Positions 1 to 12,898 of a stretch of DNA of 59,136 nucleotides are shown in pieces. The notes beneath the pieces are model-generated. The model was not told the DNA's origin. It saw only the letters and a program-made list of their open reading frames with translations, and searched no databases. Position 1 is the first letter of the stretch. Each line of letters begins with the position of its first letter. The stretch is from Methylobacteriaceae bacterium (GTDB taxonomy: Bacteria; Pseudomonadota; Alphaproteobacteria; Rhizobiales; Beijerinckiaceae). Location of the stretch: the NCBI GenBank assembly GCA_947444195.1, contig CANEZL010000032.1, forward strand, positions 1 through 59,136, in the 5' to 3' direction. A program made the translations under genes and the position numbers.

Positions 1-294
1 CACGCTCTCGAGGGCGCCGTGGTGGTGCACGCCGGTCTTGGCGTCGGGCTCGATCGCCACCGTGCCGGCCCAGATCTTCTGCGCGCCGACGCGGGCGGCG
101 TTGACCGCGGCCTGCCGGAACATGCCGGGGGTCTGGGCCGTGTTGGGGTTGAGCCGGTCGCCGGGGATCACCCGGATGCCGTCATGCTTCCGGCGGCCGT
201 CGGGCGCATCGTGCCCATGATGGTGATCGTGGCCGTCCTGGTCGGGGGTATGGCCGTTGCCGAGATCGTGCGTGGTCGCTTCCTCCGGCCTCAA
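1..294 (-). CDS. Cupin-domain protein with His-rich N-terminus, 3' part off the window
   Basis: Reading leftward from a TTG at 294, 98 codons are open to the window edge. Residues 21-29 read GHDHHHGHD, a likely metal-binding His cluster. They are followed by DGIRVIPGD and by KTGVHHHGALE at residues 86-96, whose HHHG looks like the first half of a cupin metal motif. This pattern recalls small uncharacterised RmlC-like cupins, but the C-terminal barrel is not visible. TTG is the first possible start because an in-frame TGA lies directly before it (297-295). That TGA is also the stop of the upstream decayed SsuA-like gene, so the two genes were probably once coupled. The substrate is unknown. 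The start is the weakest part of the call. Confidence 0.6.
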   Translation of the reverse strand, partial: MRPEEATTHDLGNGHTPDQDGHDHHHGHDAPDGRRKHDGIRVIPGDRLNPNTAQTPGMFRQAAVNAARVGAQKIWAGTVAIEPDAKTGVHHHGALESV

Positions 295-768
295 TCATCG
301 CACGGCCGCGAGCGCTTCGGAAAAGGTCGGATCGAGGAGCACCCCGGCCCGCGGTGCCTGGGCCTGGGAAATTAGCCCGGCGCGGACGAAGAGGTCGAAG
401 ATGCGCTGCTCGTCGGCGATCACGACGTCGTCGATCGGTAAGGGCCCGGTACCGCGCCCGCCTGAACCAGCGCAGCCGCACGGCCTCAGGCAGGCCGATC
501 AGCTTCGACCAGACCTAGGCGTAGGGCGTCGGCACCGTCAACGCCAAGGCGCGCTCGGGGCGGGCGGCGTAGTCGGCGAGCAGCGCCCGCTTCGAGACGA
601 GCGCCGCGTGGCTCGCCACCGCGAAGCTCAGGCCCGGGATGAAGCCGTTGCCGTCGCGCACCACGCGAACCAGCCCAGCGAGTTCGGCCGCCGAGGTGTA
701 GACCTCCCAGGTCGACCACGCATCGACGGCGCCGGAGGCGAGGGCGAGCTTGGCGCCAGGAAGTGGAA
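295..768 (-). pseudogene. Decayed C-terminal part of an SsuA-like ABC transporter substrate-binding protein
   Basis: The minus strand encodes a recognisable C-terminal piece of a sulfonate/nitrate-type (SsuA family) periplasmic binding protein: KLALASGAVDAWSTWEVY near 755-700, then GLSFAVASHAALVSKRALL. An in-frame TAG at 517-515 interrupts it. The same frame then continues with VWSKLIGLPEAVRLRWF. A one-base shift near 440 is needed to continue into IDDVVIADEQRIFDLFVRAG and the natural end at the TGA 297-295. The N-terminal two thirds are missing, and the sequence joins directly to a transposase remnant at about 768. It therefore has a truncation, a nonsense codon and a frameshift, and is surely inactive. 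The original ligand (sulfonate, taurine or similar) cannot be told. Confidence 0.75.
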
Positions 769-1020
769 ACGCCCCCGTCCAGCGTTGGCAGCGTATCGCT
801 GTCCTGCCCATCGGCCGGCACCACAATGTGAACCCTCGGCATCGGCCATCAGCACGCGCCTGCGCCCGACTATTTTCTCGGCGCCATGGTAGCCGCGCGG
901 CCCACGGACCCCAATGCACCTGACGCTCTGCGTGTCGATGATTGCCAAGCGTACCTCATGGCGCGTCCACGTCTGCTCTCTCTTCCGTGCGGCCAGACGG
1001 ATCGCGCGTTCCTGACACAA
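769..1020 (-). mobile_element. IS5-type transposase remnant (internal fragment, frameshifted)
   Basis: On the minus strand from about 945 leftward the protein reads AIIDTQSVRCIGVRGPRGYH, then AEKIVGRRRVLMADAEG. After a frameshift near 832 it reads HIVVPADGQDSDTLPTLDGG. This is the pattern around the first catalytic Asp of IS5/IS427-group DDE transposases (IIDTQSV, GRKR, D.EG, V.PA..QD.D). The N-terminal domain and the later D and E catalytic blocks are absent, and no terminal inverted repeats could be found. The fragment abuts the truncated substrate-binding protein gene, so an old insertion followed by deletion is the simplest history. The boundaries are approximate. Confidence 0.7.
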
Positions 1021-1069
1021 GACAGATGATGACGACCGGCGGAGGACCTCAAACAGGCTCCGAGGACCC

Positions 1070-2692
<1,623 letters not shown>

Positions 2693-3042
2693 GGGTTCGC
2701 GGCGGCGTGGGGGAAGCCCGGCCGTCCGGACCGCCGCACGGTGCGGGCGGCAGGGACGGCGGCGCGGCGCTGGATAGCCCGGACCGGGCCCGTTGGCGAG
2801 GCGTCCCGCGGGGGATCGGGCCGCGCTGCGCCGATGGCGCGCCGCCGCTGCGGGGCGTGCGTGAAGTCCAGGCCACCGGCCAGAAAAGCTTCGATTCCTA
2901 CGGGAGGCATTTCCCAGGATGCAGCCCTCGGTCTTCTCTCGACGGGCAAGGACTTTCTGAAATGCAGGCTCGAAGCACGGCCCGTTAAACAACTTCTAAT
3001 GCCGGAGCCTCATACCTCGTCCGAAAGCAGAGAAGAGCCACG
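2693..3042. other. Divergent intergenic region, ABC-F / chemotaxis gene
   Basis: 350 bases separating two divergent genes, so it must hold both promoters. The part next to the chemotaxis gene (about 2985-3015) is AT-richer than its surroundings. An AGAAGAG ribosome-binding site lies just before the ATG at 3043. No palindrome, RNA gene or credible ORF was seen. Confidence 0.5.
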
Positions 3043-5055
3043 ATGCCTGCGGCAACCAAGAGCAACCGTCTGCGGGACTTCGGGCCCCGGCTCGGCGTCG
3101 GCGCCCGGATCAACCTCATCGCCTGCATCGGGGCCTTGGGCCTCGTCGCGGTCGGGGCCGGCGCGTCCTACGGATTCGGGGCGATGAACGCCGCCTTCGA
3201 GGACAACCGCGTCGCCGCCGCCCTGGAGCGCGACCTCGGCCGTTTCGATGCCGGCCTCATGCGGGTCCAGCTCGCTCAGCGCGACCTCGCCCACAGCCGA
3301 GACGCCTCCTCCGTGTCCGCCATCGCGGGCAAGCTCGCGGAGGCCGAGGCCGAGCTGGCGCGCCTCGACGCGCGCGCCGCCGGCACGCCGGTGGCGGAGG
3401 GGCTGACCAAGCTCGGGCGCGTCCTCGCGGCGCAGCGGGGACAGTTCGCGGGCTTTTCCGAGAAGATCGAGGCCGTGGCTGGCGACGGCCCGACGAGCCT
3501 CACCGGCCGCCGGCAGGCCGCGGCGGCAGCCCTCGACCAGGCCGTGAAGACGCTCGCCGGAGATGCCGTCGAGGGCGGTGCCGCCCGGCTCCGGATCGCC
3601 TACGCGGATCTGCGCCGCGCCGAGCGCGACTTCCTCGGCGCGGTCACGCCGCAGGGCCAGATGGCGATCGGCAGCGAGAGCGGCCGGCTGAAGCGGGCGT
3701 CCAACGGCCTGATCCAGGGCAGCGACGAGCGCGCGGCGTTCCGCGCCCTCGCCGATGCCTGGTACACCCTGGTCATGGAGGCGGGCGACCGCGAGGGCGA
3801 CGTGCAGGCGAGCGCGGCGACGCTCACCACGACCTTCGGCCTAGTCGAGCCGGCCCTCGCCGAGATCCGCGTCGAACTCGCCGGCATGCGCGAGGCCGCC
3901 GAGACCGCGTTGGCTGCGGCCCGCGCGCGCATCACGAGCATCCTCGTCCTGGCCATCGGCGCGACGCTGCTGGCCTCGCTCGCCGCGGCCTTCGCCATCG
4001 GCCGCGGCATCCGCCGCCCGCTGGCGGCCCTGCGCGCCACGATGGATCGCCTCGCCGCCGGGGACCACGGCGTCAGCGTCCCCGAGGCCGCGCTCACCGA
4101 CGAGATCGGCGCCATGGCGCGCTCGGTCCTCGTGTTCCGGCAGAACGCGGTCCAGCGCGAGGAATTGTCGGGTGCGCAGAGGCGCTCCACCGAGGCCCGC
4201 ACGGCGCGCGCGCATCAGGTGGATCTGCGCGTGCGCGCCTTCGATTCGGCCATTGCCGCCTCGCTCGGCACGGTGCGCGCGGCCGTGACCCATCTCGACG
4301 GCGTGGCCACGCAGCTCCACGCCGCCTCGGATGCCCTGAGCGAGCGCACGGGCGTCGCCGCCGGCGCGGTGGATCAAGCCGCCGACAACGTGGGCGGCAT
4401 CGCCTCGGCCACGAGCCAGCTCTCGTCCTCGATTGCGCAGATGTCGGCGGTGACCGCGCGCTCCACGGGGGTGGCGAGCACCGCCGCCGCGGAGACTGAC
4501 CGCGTGGTCGGCGTGCTCGGCGAACTCGACACCGGCATCCAGGAGATCGGCCACGTGGTGACGCTCATCCAGGGCATCGCCTCGCAGACCAACCTGCTGG
4601 CGCTGAACGCCACCATCGAGGCGGCGCGGGCCGGCGAGGCGGGCCGCGGCTTCGCGGTCGTCGCGCAGGAGGTGAAGGCGCTGGCGGGCCAGACCGCGCG
4701 GGCGACGCAGCAGATCACGGCCCAGATCGACGCGATCCAGCGCGGTGCCGCCGCGGCGGTGGGCTGCATCGAATCCGTGCGCCACACCGTCGTCGAGATG
4801 ACCGACATCACCGCGATGGTGGCCGCCTCCATGGAGGAGCAGGGCGCCTCCGTCGCCTCGATCGCCACGGAGATGAACGCGGCCTCGGGCCAGTCGAGGA
4901 CCGCGCAGGCCGCGATGACGGCGGTGCGGCAGGCGGTGGACGCGAGCCGGCGGGCGGCCGAGGCCGCGAGCGCCGTGGCCGCCGACATGTCGCAGCAGGC
5001 GACCGTGGTGGACGGCGAGGTCCGCACCTTCCTCGCCGAGGTGGCGACCGCCTGA
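3043..5055 (+). CDS. Methyl-accepting chemotaxis protein (HAMP + MCP signalling domain)
   Basis: 670 residues. A first membrane helix lies near residues 22-46, followed by an Ala-rich periplasmic sensor region of about 250 residues. A second helix near 302-325 ([17 protein letters not shown]) leads into a HAMP segment ([19 protein letters not shown]). The cytoplasmic coiled coil carries the conserved hairpin tip [18 protein letters not shown] near residue 515, which contacts CheW and CheA. The protein should sit in the inner membrane and pass a ligand signal to the flagellar motor or a Che-like pathway. No C-terminal CheR-binding pentapeptide is present. The ligand is unknown, since the sensor domain resembles no family I can name. 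No che genes are nearby, so it is an orphan receptor. Confidence 0.93.
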   Translation: MPAATKSNRLRDFGPRLGVGARINLIACIGALGLVAVGAGASYGFGAMNAAFEDNRVAAALERDLGRFDAGLMRVQLAQRDLAHSRDASSVSAIAGKLAEAEAELARLDARAAGTPVAEGLTKLGRVLAAQRGQFAGFSEKIEAVAGDGPTSLTGRRQAAAAALDQAVKTLAGDAVEGGAARLRIAYADLRRAERDFLGAVTPQGQMAIGSESGRLKRASNGLIQGSDERAAFRALADAWYTLVMEAGDREGDVQASAATLTTTFGLVEPALAEIRVELAGMREAAETALAAARARITSILVLAIGATLLASLAAAFAIGRGIRRPLAALRATMDRLAAGDHGVSVPEAALTDEIGAMARSVLVFRQNAVQREELSGAQRRSTEARTARAHQVDLRVRAFDSAIAASLGTVRAAVTHLDGVATQLHAASDALSERTGVAAGAVDQAADNVGGIASATSQLSSSIAQMSAVTARSTGVASTAAAETDRVVGVLGELDTGIQEIGHVVTLIQGIASQTNLLALNATIEAARAGEAGRGFAVVAQEVKALAGQTARATQQITAQIDAIQRGAAAAVGCIESVRHTVVEMTDITAMVAASMEEQGASVASIATEMNAASGQSRTAQAAMTAVRQAVDASRRAAEAASAVAADMSQQATVVDGEVRTFLAEVATA

Positions 5056-5168
5056 CATCCGGGGAGCCGGCCCCCCTGTTTGCACGGCGCCCTGGCCACA
5101 GGGCCCGGAATGCTGGACACCGGCCGCCGACAGGTGCGACGGGGGGCGCATCCAGCACGGGGATCGGG

Positions 5169-5354
5169 ATGACGGAACAGCGCGGACGCGCCAGCCTCGA
5201 AGTCGCGCAGGCCGTCCTCGACGGCTTGCCGCCGGCCGATCGTGCCGCGGTCGAGGCGGAAGCGCGCGACAAGGACGTGGAGCCGGTGGAGATCGTCCGC
5301 GTCTCCCTCGACATCCTGATCGCCCAATCGGAATTGCCGCCGTCCGATTCGTGA
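5169..5354 (+). CDS. Small hypothetical protein (61 aa)
   Basis: A 61-residue acidic, probably helical product (MTEQRGRASLEVAQAV...). It has no Cys, no membrane segment and no signal peptide. A GGGGATCGGG purine-rich stretch directly before the ATG could serve as ribosome-binding site. Third codon positions are strongly G/C, as expected for this genome. It lies 113 bases after the chemotaxis gene on the same strand. I recognise no family. Its short length makes it only moderately likely to be real. Confidence 0.45.
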   Translation: MTEQRGRASLEVAQAVLDGLPPADRAAVEAEARDKDVEPVEIVRVSLDILIAQSELPPSDS

Positions 5355-5545
5355 CCGGAAAGCCCAACAGGGAGCGGCAGCTGCCGGCGGCCTCGGTTGA
5401 TCTCGGAGCGACCGCGTCGACCCACAAGACTGCGCCAGACCTTCACGTCGAGGCGTAAGGCCTCTTCAAGGAGATGTCATGCATTCGTAGAAAGGCGTCT
5501 CCCGCGCCTCGCCCGATGCCCTCTCAGCCGCGGCAGCGACGCTTT

Positions 5546-6424
5546 TTAATCGCGCCAGCCGATGAGATGCGCGAAGTAGGCCGGCAGCACGCCTGCATCC
5601 GTCAGGGCGACATCCATGTCCATGACGAACCGCACCAGTTCACGACCCTCGATGGTATCGTACAGGGCATCGTGATTGAGGCCCCAGAACAGCGTGAAAG
5701 GCAGGCATCCGTAGAGCGACACGACCTTGGAATTCGGGAACACCGTCCGCATGGCATCCACGATCTGCGAGGAAGCCGGCGATTCGGACGGATCCGCAGC
5801 TTCGACCTCGGCCGCGGTCGGGAAGATGATTTGCGGCAGACCGTGCTTGCGCAGCGACTCGGGAAGCCGCGCGTGGAACAGCTCGGCGATGCGCTTGTGC
5901 TCGGGCGGGTAATCGAAGCGATCGGGACCGATGTACTCGTTCGCGGCCCAGAGCAGGCCACCCGGCTTCAGGCCCTGTCGGACCTTGCCGAGGATGTCCG
6001 GCTGGTCCGAGAAATGGTGCAGAGATGCGACGAAGGTGACCAGATCGTAGGTATCGGGCTTCAGGTCGAAGGACGAGAAGTCGCCATGATGGCACGTGAC
6101 GCGATCGCCCCAGCCGTGAGACGTGGCGACGGCCTTCGCGTGTTCGAGCCCGACGGGACTGATATCCCACAAATCATAATGCTCGACCTTGCCGGTCGCC
6201 AGCAATCCGATCTCGGTTTCCGCGCGGCCGACGCCGATTCCGAGGGCACGCTTGACCGTTCTGTCGCTGATGTAAGTATCCGCAAACCACTGCTCACGAA
6301 CCTTATCATCCAACAGCGACTTCAGGCGGGCCAATGCATAAGGATGAGCCTGCCATTCGCTTCTATTGAAACTTTCCGAGAAATAGTTGGAGCTCCAATA
6401 GTCTGCGGCTGTCTGGTTCGTCAT
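5546..6424 (-). CDS. Class I SAM-dependent methyltransferase
   Basis: 292 residues. The Rossmann methyltransferase core is visible: ALGIGVGRAETEIGLLA near residue 60 (modified glycine-rich motif I), an acidic end of strand 2 in VEHYDLWDISPVGLEHA, GDFSSFDLKPDTYDLVTFVASLHHF (motif II region) and LKPGGLLWAANEYIG (motif III). The substrate cannot be told. ATG 6424 is chosen because CAGGGA precedes it and because the 46 codons upstream look non-coding. The gene start and the roughly 200 bases before it are clearly AT-richer than the rest of the window, suggesting acquired DNA. It stands alone on the minus strand with no linked biosynthetic genes. Confidence 0.85.
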   Translation of the reverse strand: MTNQTAADYWSSNYFSESFNRSEWQAHPYALARLKSLLDDKVREQWFADTYISDRTVKRALGIGVGRAETEIGLLATGKVEHYDLWDISPVGLEHAKAVATSHGWGDRVTCHHGDFSSFDLKPDTYDLVTFVASLHHFSDQPDILGKVRQGLKPGGLLWAANEYIGPDRFDYPPEHKRIAELFHARLPESLRKHGLPQIIFPTAAEVEAADPSESPASSQIVDAMRTVFPNSKVVSLYGCLPFTLFWGLNHDALYDTIEGRELVRFVMDMDVALTDAGVLPAYFAHLIGWRD

Positions 6425-7244
6425 GAAAAATCCCTGAGAAGATGCCGAATGATCCGGATTGAATGGCGTGGAGGATTTCTGAAATTTGAATGATAAGAGC
6501 AGATCTTTACACCGTATCTGCGAAAAACTTCGCACTAAAACGTCAAGCTTTCTACCATCCAAACAGATTCCATTGAGGCGACGCGCGCTCTACCTTTCGA
6601 GTTCTCGAAGATCCGAGCCTCAAAATCAAGGCCGGGTTCCCAGGTGTGCTACACCGCACCACATTGGAGGTTGGGAATGGCCAATAACAACATGCTCACC
6701 GCATTGGGGAGCGTTTCGCAGCGTCGCCCCGGCCCCGCAGCGAGACGTCCACATGCGTCTGACCGCGGTCGCGCGACGTTTACAGCATGCGACGCGATCC
6801 GGGCCAGAGCCGCGGATGCAACACCCGTTACACGGGAACCGCCTTCGGTGTGTCGCCCAAACCCTTGGTCCCGCGCAAATCTCTCGTGCTCCGCGGGAAA
6901 GACCGGAAGCCAGCTTCCCGACATCCGCGCGCGGCCCGGAATGATGCGCGGAGGCGCCTCGCGCCTCTCGGCGGATCAGAAGGATGATGGGAGTCTGGCC
7001 CGGAGCCGGTGAGAACGGACAGGGCAACCCATCAAGGCCTGCCCACAACGCCCGCTGCTCTACAGCATCGTCCCGAAAGGTGGTCTCCGGCTTCCGGAGA
7101 AAGACGATGCCGAAACGACGCTCTAAGCCGCAGCCTCCTCGACGCAGTCGAAGGGGTGGTCCGTATCGTTCTCGACGGCACAGCCAACTCGTGAACCGGG
7201 CGAGCGCGCCCGCTCGGTTCATCCTCTCGCGGAACGGGAGCCGC
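6425..7244. other. Long intergenic region with AT-rich start and a palindromic repeat
   Basis: 820 bases between the methyltransferase start and the glmM stop. The first 200 bases are AT-rich for this genome and probably hold the methyltransferase promoter. The middle (about 6640-7010) has open frames on both strands, but their Arg/Pro/Ala-rich translations look like random GC-rich sequence. The only structured element is the hairpin repeat at 7065-7110. No tRNA or other RNA gene was recognised. Confidence 0.5.
7065..7110. repeat. Dispersed palindromic repeat, single-stem copy
   Basis: Outer arms GCATCGTC (7065-7072) and GACGATGC (7103-7110) are perfect complements. Inside them TCTCCGG (7084-7090) and CCGGAGA (7094-7100) form a second perfect stem around CTT. 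The flanking GCTCTA words and the CGAAAGGTGG spacer match the second module of the repeats near 29454-29498 and 39293-39345. This looks like the common Rhizobiales intergenic hairpin repeat. Its function is unknown. Confidence 0.75.
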
Positions 7245-8585
7245 TCAGGCCGCGGCGCGGGTGACCGCGTCGACCACCTCGTCCACCACCTCGGCCACCA
7301 GGGTGCGGTCGTCGCCCTCGGCCATCACCCGGATCACCGGCTCGGTGCCGGAGGGACGGATGACGAGACGGCCCTCGTTGCCCAGGCGCTCGCGGGCCTG
7401 CTCGATGGCGGTGACGACGCTGTCCTGGCGCAGGGGCTCGCCGGAGCGGTAGCGCACGTTCTTCAGGATCTGGGGCAGCGGATCGAAGCAGTGGCAGACC
7501 TCGCTCACCGGGCGGCCCTGGCGCTGCACGACGCTGAGGATCTGGAGGGCGGCCACGAGGCCGTCGCCGGTGGTGGTGTAGTCCGACATGATGATGTGGC
7601 CGGACTGCTCGCCGCCGAGATTGTAGCCGTGCTCGCGCATGTGCTCCAGCACGTAGCGGTCGCCCACCGCCGTGCGGGCCAGGGTGAGGCCGCGACCGCC
7701 GAGGAAGCGTTCGAGACCCAGATTCGACATGATGGTGGCCACGATCCCGGGCTTGGCCAGGAGACCGTCCTCCTGCCAGGAGCGCGCGACCACGGCCATG
7801 AGCTGGTCGCCGTCGACCACGCGGCCCTTCTCGTCCACGATCAGCACGCGGTCGGCGTCGCCGTCGAGGGCGATGCCGATATCGGCGCGGCGCTCCCGCA
7901 CCTTCTCGACGAGGGCGGACGGCGCGGTGGAGCCCACGTCGCGGTTGATGTTGAACCCGTCCGGCTCGGTGCCGATGGCGATCACCTCGGCGCCCAGTTC
8001 CCACAGGGTCTCCGGCGCCACCCGGTAGCCGGCGCCGTTGGCGCAATCCACCACCACGCGCAGGCCGTCGAGGGTGACGGAGCGGGGCAGCGTGCGCTTG
8101 GCGAACTCGACGTAGCGGGCATGCACGCTCTCGATGCGCTTGGCGCGGCCGAGATCCTGCGATCCCGAGAGGCGCTTGTGCAGTTCGGCGTCGATCAGCG
8201 CCTCGATCTCGCGCTCGATCGCGTCGTTGAGCTTGAACCCGTCCGGGCCGAACAGCTTGATGCCGTTGTCCTCGTAGGGGTTGTGCGAGGCGGAGATCAT
8301 CACGCCGAGATCGGCGCGCATGGAGCGGGCGAGCATCGCCACCGCCGGGGTGGGGACGGGCCCGAGCAGCAGCACGTCCATGCCCACCGAGGTGAAGCCG
8401 GCGACGAGCGCCGTCTCGATCATGTAGCCGGAGAGCCGCGTGTCCTTGCCGATGACGACCCGGTGGCGGTGATCGCCCCGCTGGAACACGAGGCCCGCCG
8501 CCTGACCGACCTTCAGCGCCAGTTCCGGCGTGATCACGCCGTTGGCGCGGCCGCGAATACCGTCGGTTCCGAAATATTTTCTCAC
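7245..8585 (-). CDS. glmM: Phosphoglucosamine mutase
   Basis: 446 residues, close to the 445 of Escherichia coli GlmM. It interconverts glucosamine-6-phosphate and glucosamine-1-phosphate on the way to UDP-GlcNAc for peptidoglycan and lipopolysaccharide. It opens with the family hallmark [11 protein letters not shown]. The phosphoserine loop is [15 protein letters not shown], with the phospho-Ser at residue 100. The metal loop is ALDGDADR, the sugar loop GGEQSGHI, and the phosphate-binding loop [12 protein letters not shown] near the end. The start is GTG at 8585, fixed by the homologous N-terminus. It lies downstream of ftsH on the same strand, but a strong hairpin at 8708-8731 separates them, so it may have its own promoter. 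Confidence 0.97.
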   Translation of the reverse strand: MRKYFGTDGIRGRANGVITPELALKVGQAAGLVFQRGDHRHRVVIGKDTRLSGYMIETALVAGFTSVGMDVLLLGPVPTPAVAMLARSMRADLGVMISASHNPYEDNGIKLFGPDGFKLNDAIEREIEALIDAELHKRLSGSQDLGRAKRIESVHARYVEFAKRTLPRSVTLDGLRVVVDCANGAGYRVAPETLWELGAEVIAIGTEPDGFNINRDVGSTAPSALVEKVRERRADIGIALDGDADRVLIVDEKGRVVDGDQLMAVVARSWQEDGLLAKPGIVATIMSNLGLERFLGGRGLTLARTAVGDRYVLEHMREHGYNLGGEQSGHIIMSDYTTTGDGLVAALQILSVVQRQGRPVSEVCHCFDPLPQILKNVRYRSGEPLRQDSVVTAIEQARERLGNEGRLVIRPSGTEPVIRVMAEGDDRTLVAEVVDEVVDAVTRAAA

Positions 8586-8707
8586 AGCCGTCGATCCCGG
8601 TTGCACGGGCCCCTTATAGCGCAGCGCGCCTGTACGGCTGGTATCGAAGCGTGGCGAATCGATGGTTACGCGCCCGGGCGGCCCCGATCCGTCGCCCCGA
8701 AAAGCGG

Positions 8708-8731
8708 AACGGCGGGGCAAGCCCCGCCGTT
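8708..8731 (-). terminator. Hairpin terminator between ftsH and glmM
   Basis: Perfect 11-bp arms AACGGCGGGGC (8708-8718) and GCCCCGCCGTT (8721-8731) with a two-base spacer, 20 bases after the ftsH stop. Read on the minus strand it is followed by CCGCTTTTC, a short T run. It probably ends or attenuates ftsH transcription before glmM. Confidence 0.7.
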
Positions 8732-8751
8732 TCAAGCACTTCGACCGACCG

Positions 8752-10674
<1,923 letters not shown>

Positions 10675-10754
10675 CTACAATCCTTGACGCGCGCAGGCCC
10701 CCTCGCCCGATCGTGCGGGACGATCCGGCGCGCCGGTCCAATGTAGGCAGTGGC

Positions 10755-11783
10755 CTATCCGTTGCCAAGTAACTCGACGGGGTCCGCGGCGGGCATACCG
10801 CGGCGGCGTGGGGGCGCAGGGGCGAGGCCGACGAGCCCGGCCCGATCCGCGGTGACCAGGAGGCCGCGGGCGGTGCAGCGCAGGGGCAGGCCGGCCTCGA
10901 GGGCGGCGCGCAGGGCGGCGTCGAGGCGCTCGAGGCGTTCCAGGCGTCCCATCCGTGCGCCGGCCCGGATCAGGGCCCGGTCGAGCACCCGCAGCGCCAC
11001 GGCCTCGGGCAGGGCGACGAGGCCCCGCCCGTCGATGTGGATGCTGTCCTTCGGGGCCGGCCGCGCGAGGCGCGCGAGGGCGTCCTCGGCGATCGCGCGC
11101 AGGGCGGCCTCGTCCCGGGCCGCGCGCTCGGCGAGGCGGGCGAGGCGCTCCACGCTCAGACCCTCCCCTTCGAGGAGCGGCATCAGGCGGCGCAGGCGGG
11201 CGCGGGCGAAGCGCGGGTCGGCGTTCGACGGGTCGCGGAGATAGGCGAGGCCGTGCTCCGCGCACCACGCGACGAGGTCGTCCTTGCGGAGATCGAGGAA
11301 GGGCCGGGCCAGCGTCAGGCCCGGCGCCAGCGCCCGCTCGGGGCGCATCCCGGCGAGGCCCGCCGGGCCGCTGCCGCGCACGAGCCGCATGATCAGGGTC
11401 TCGGCCTGATCGTCGCGGGTATGGGCGGTGAGGATCCGGGTGCAGCCCCGTTCCGCCGCGTGCCGGGCGAGGAGTGCGTAGCGCGCGTCGCGGGCGGCGG
11501 CCTGGAGGCCGGTTGCCGGATGCGGCCCGGCCCAGGCCAGGATGCGGTGCGGCAGGCCGAGCGCCGCGGCGAGCCCGGCGACCGCCTCCGCCTCGCCGCG
11601 GGATTCGGGGCGCAGGCCGTGATCGACGGTGGCGACGGACAGGGCGCCCGCGCGGCCCTGCGTGGCGGCGGCGTGCAGCAGGGCGGTGGAATCCGGCCCG
11701 CCCGACACGGCGAGAAGGCAGGGCTCGCCGAGATGGGGCGCGAGGGCCTCGCGCAGGCGTCGCTCGAGGGCGCTCCCGCTCAA
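10755..11783 (-). CDS. tilS: tRNA(Ile)-lysidine synthase
   Basis: 342 residues. It attaches lysine to C34 of the tRNA that reads AUA, changing its identity from Met to Ile. The PP-loop ATPase motif LAVSGGPDST is at residues 24-33. Later blocks include VDHGLRPES, TAHTRDDQAETLIMRL, RPFLDLRKDDL and YLRDPSNADPRFARARLR, all typical of TilS. The chosen start is TTG at 11783, whose last three bases with the next A form TTGA, so it overlaps the cpoB stop (TGA 11782-11780). No ATG exists between this point and 11882, which lies deep inside cpoB. The overlap implies translational coupling to cpoB. Confidence 0.93.
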   Translation of the reverse strand: MSGSALERRLREALAPHLGEPCLLAVSGGPDSTALLHAAATQGRAGALSVATVDHGLRPESRGEAEAVAGLAAALGLPHRILAWAGPHPATGLQAAARDARYALLARHAAERGCTRILTAHTRDDQAETLIMRLVRGSGPAGLAGMRPERALAPGLTLARPFLDLRKDDLVAWCAEHGLAYLRDPSNADPRFARARLRRLMPLLEGEGLSVERLARLAERAARDEAALRAIAEDALARLARPAPKDSIHIDGRGLVALPEAVALRVLDRALIRAGARMGRLERLERLDAALRAALEAGLPLRCTARGLLVTADRAGLVGLAPAPPRRRGMPAADPVELLGNG

Positions 11784-12751
11784 GCGGTGCAGCGGGCGCG
11801 CTTCTGCTCCCGCGCCACCCCGTGGCGCACGCTCTGGCCCGCGCTCGGGAACTTCCGCTCCAGCTCGGCCAGGGTGGCGCAAGCCTGCTCGCGGGCGCCG
11901 AGGGCGTTCAGGGAGATGCCGAGCTTCAGCATCGCCTCGGGCGCCTGCGGCGAGCGGGCGTAATCGGTGGAGACCTTCAGGAACTGCTCCGCCGCCTCGC
12001 GGTTGCGGCTGCGCTGCAGGTAGCTCTCGCCCAGCCAGTAGGTCGCCGCGGGCACGCGGCCGTCGCGGGGATGGGACTGGATGAACTGGCGCAGGGTCAT
12101 CTCCGCCTGCTCGTAGCGGCGGCCCTGGATGTCGGCGAGCGCGGTCTCGTAGTCGGAGCGGGCATCGCCGGTGGCGGTGGCAGCCACGCTGCCGGCCGGC
12201 CGCTCCGGCAGCGCCCCGGTGGTGCCGATGCGCGCGGGCGGGGCGAGGTCCACGGGCTCGCCGTAGCCGGCCGCGGCCCCGGCCGCCTCGGCCTCCTCGG
12301 CGGTGTCGATGGCCCCGCGCGGCAGCGGGCGGGCGGCCACAGCCGGCGGCTGCTCGGCGGCGAGCGGCACCGAAGGCGTCGTGGTGCCGAGCTGCTGGGG
12401 AGCGCCCGGCTGGCCCGGATTCTGGGCGGGATCGAAGGCGTCGCCGCGCTTCTGCGGCTTGGCGGCGGGGTTGCCGGAGCCCGGATTGACGCCGTTCACC
12501 GTGCCGGGATTGGCGGGCGCGGGCTTGCCGCCCTTGCCCTCCTGCAGCCGGTACTCGACGTCCTCCTGGAACTTGCGCAGTTGCTCCTTGAGCTGGCGGT
12601 TCTCGTACTGCAGCGTCTCGATCTGGCCGGCCATCATCCGCGACTGGTTCTCCAGGCGGCCGAGGCGCACCACGAACTCGGACGCGTCCTGGGCCGATGC
12701 GGGCCAGACGGCGGCGGCGAGGCAGGTCGTGAGCAGGAGGCGGGCGAGCAT
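11780..12751 (-). CDS. cpoB: Cell division coordinator CpoB / Tol-Pal system protein YbgF
   Basis: 323 residues, periplasmic. A signal peptide (MLARLLLTTCLAAAVWPASAQ) is followed by a predicted coiled coil rich in Gln and Glu (residues about 25-75). A Pro/Ala linker of about 120 residues comes next, then a C-terminal TPR region with YETALADIQGRRYEQAEMTL, RDGRVPAATYWLGESYLQR and SPQAPEAMLKLGISLNALG. CpoB links outer-membrane constriction to peptidoglycan synthesis through Tol-Pal. ATG 12751 fits the signal peptide. A GTG at 12763 with GAAAG before it is an alternative start. It lies downstream of pal and overlaps tilS by four bases. Confidence 0.94.
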   Translation of the reverse strand: MLARLLLTTCLAAAVWPASAQDASEFVVRLGRLENQSRMMAGQIETLQYENRQLKEQLRKFQEDVEYRLQEGKGGKPAPANPGTVNGVNPGSGNPAAKPQKRGDAFDPAQNPGQPGAPQQLGTTTPSVPLAAEQPPAVAARPLPRGAIDTAEEAEAAGAAAGYGEPVDLAPPARIGTTGALPERPAGSVAATATGDARSDYETALADIQGRRYEQAEMTLRQFIQSHPRDGRVPAATYWLGESYLQRSRNREAAEQFLKVSTDYARSPQAPEAMLKLGISLNALGAREQACATLAELERKFPSAGQSVRHGVAREQKRARCTA

Positions 12752-12898
12752 GGCGTGCGGCACGGTCGGTTCTTTCTCGGCGCCTCGCCCGGGTCGCCGC
12801 GGAGTCCGCGGCGGCGGGAGACGCGTCCCGGGAAGGGCATCCCCGGGGCCGTTAGCAGAAGCGCGTCGGCGCGGCAAAAATACGGTCGCCCCGGCGCC

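Noticed and set aside
5474..6493. 339-residue plus-strand frame over the methyltransferase
   Set aside because: The minus strand carries the methyltransferase motifs; the plus frame has no family features.
6644..7012. Possible small gene in the long intergenic region
   Set aside because: Arg/Pro/Ala noise without family features, and competing frames of equal quality on both strands. Kept as intergenic.
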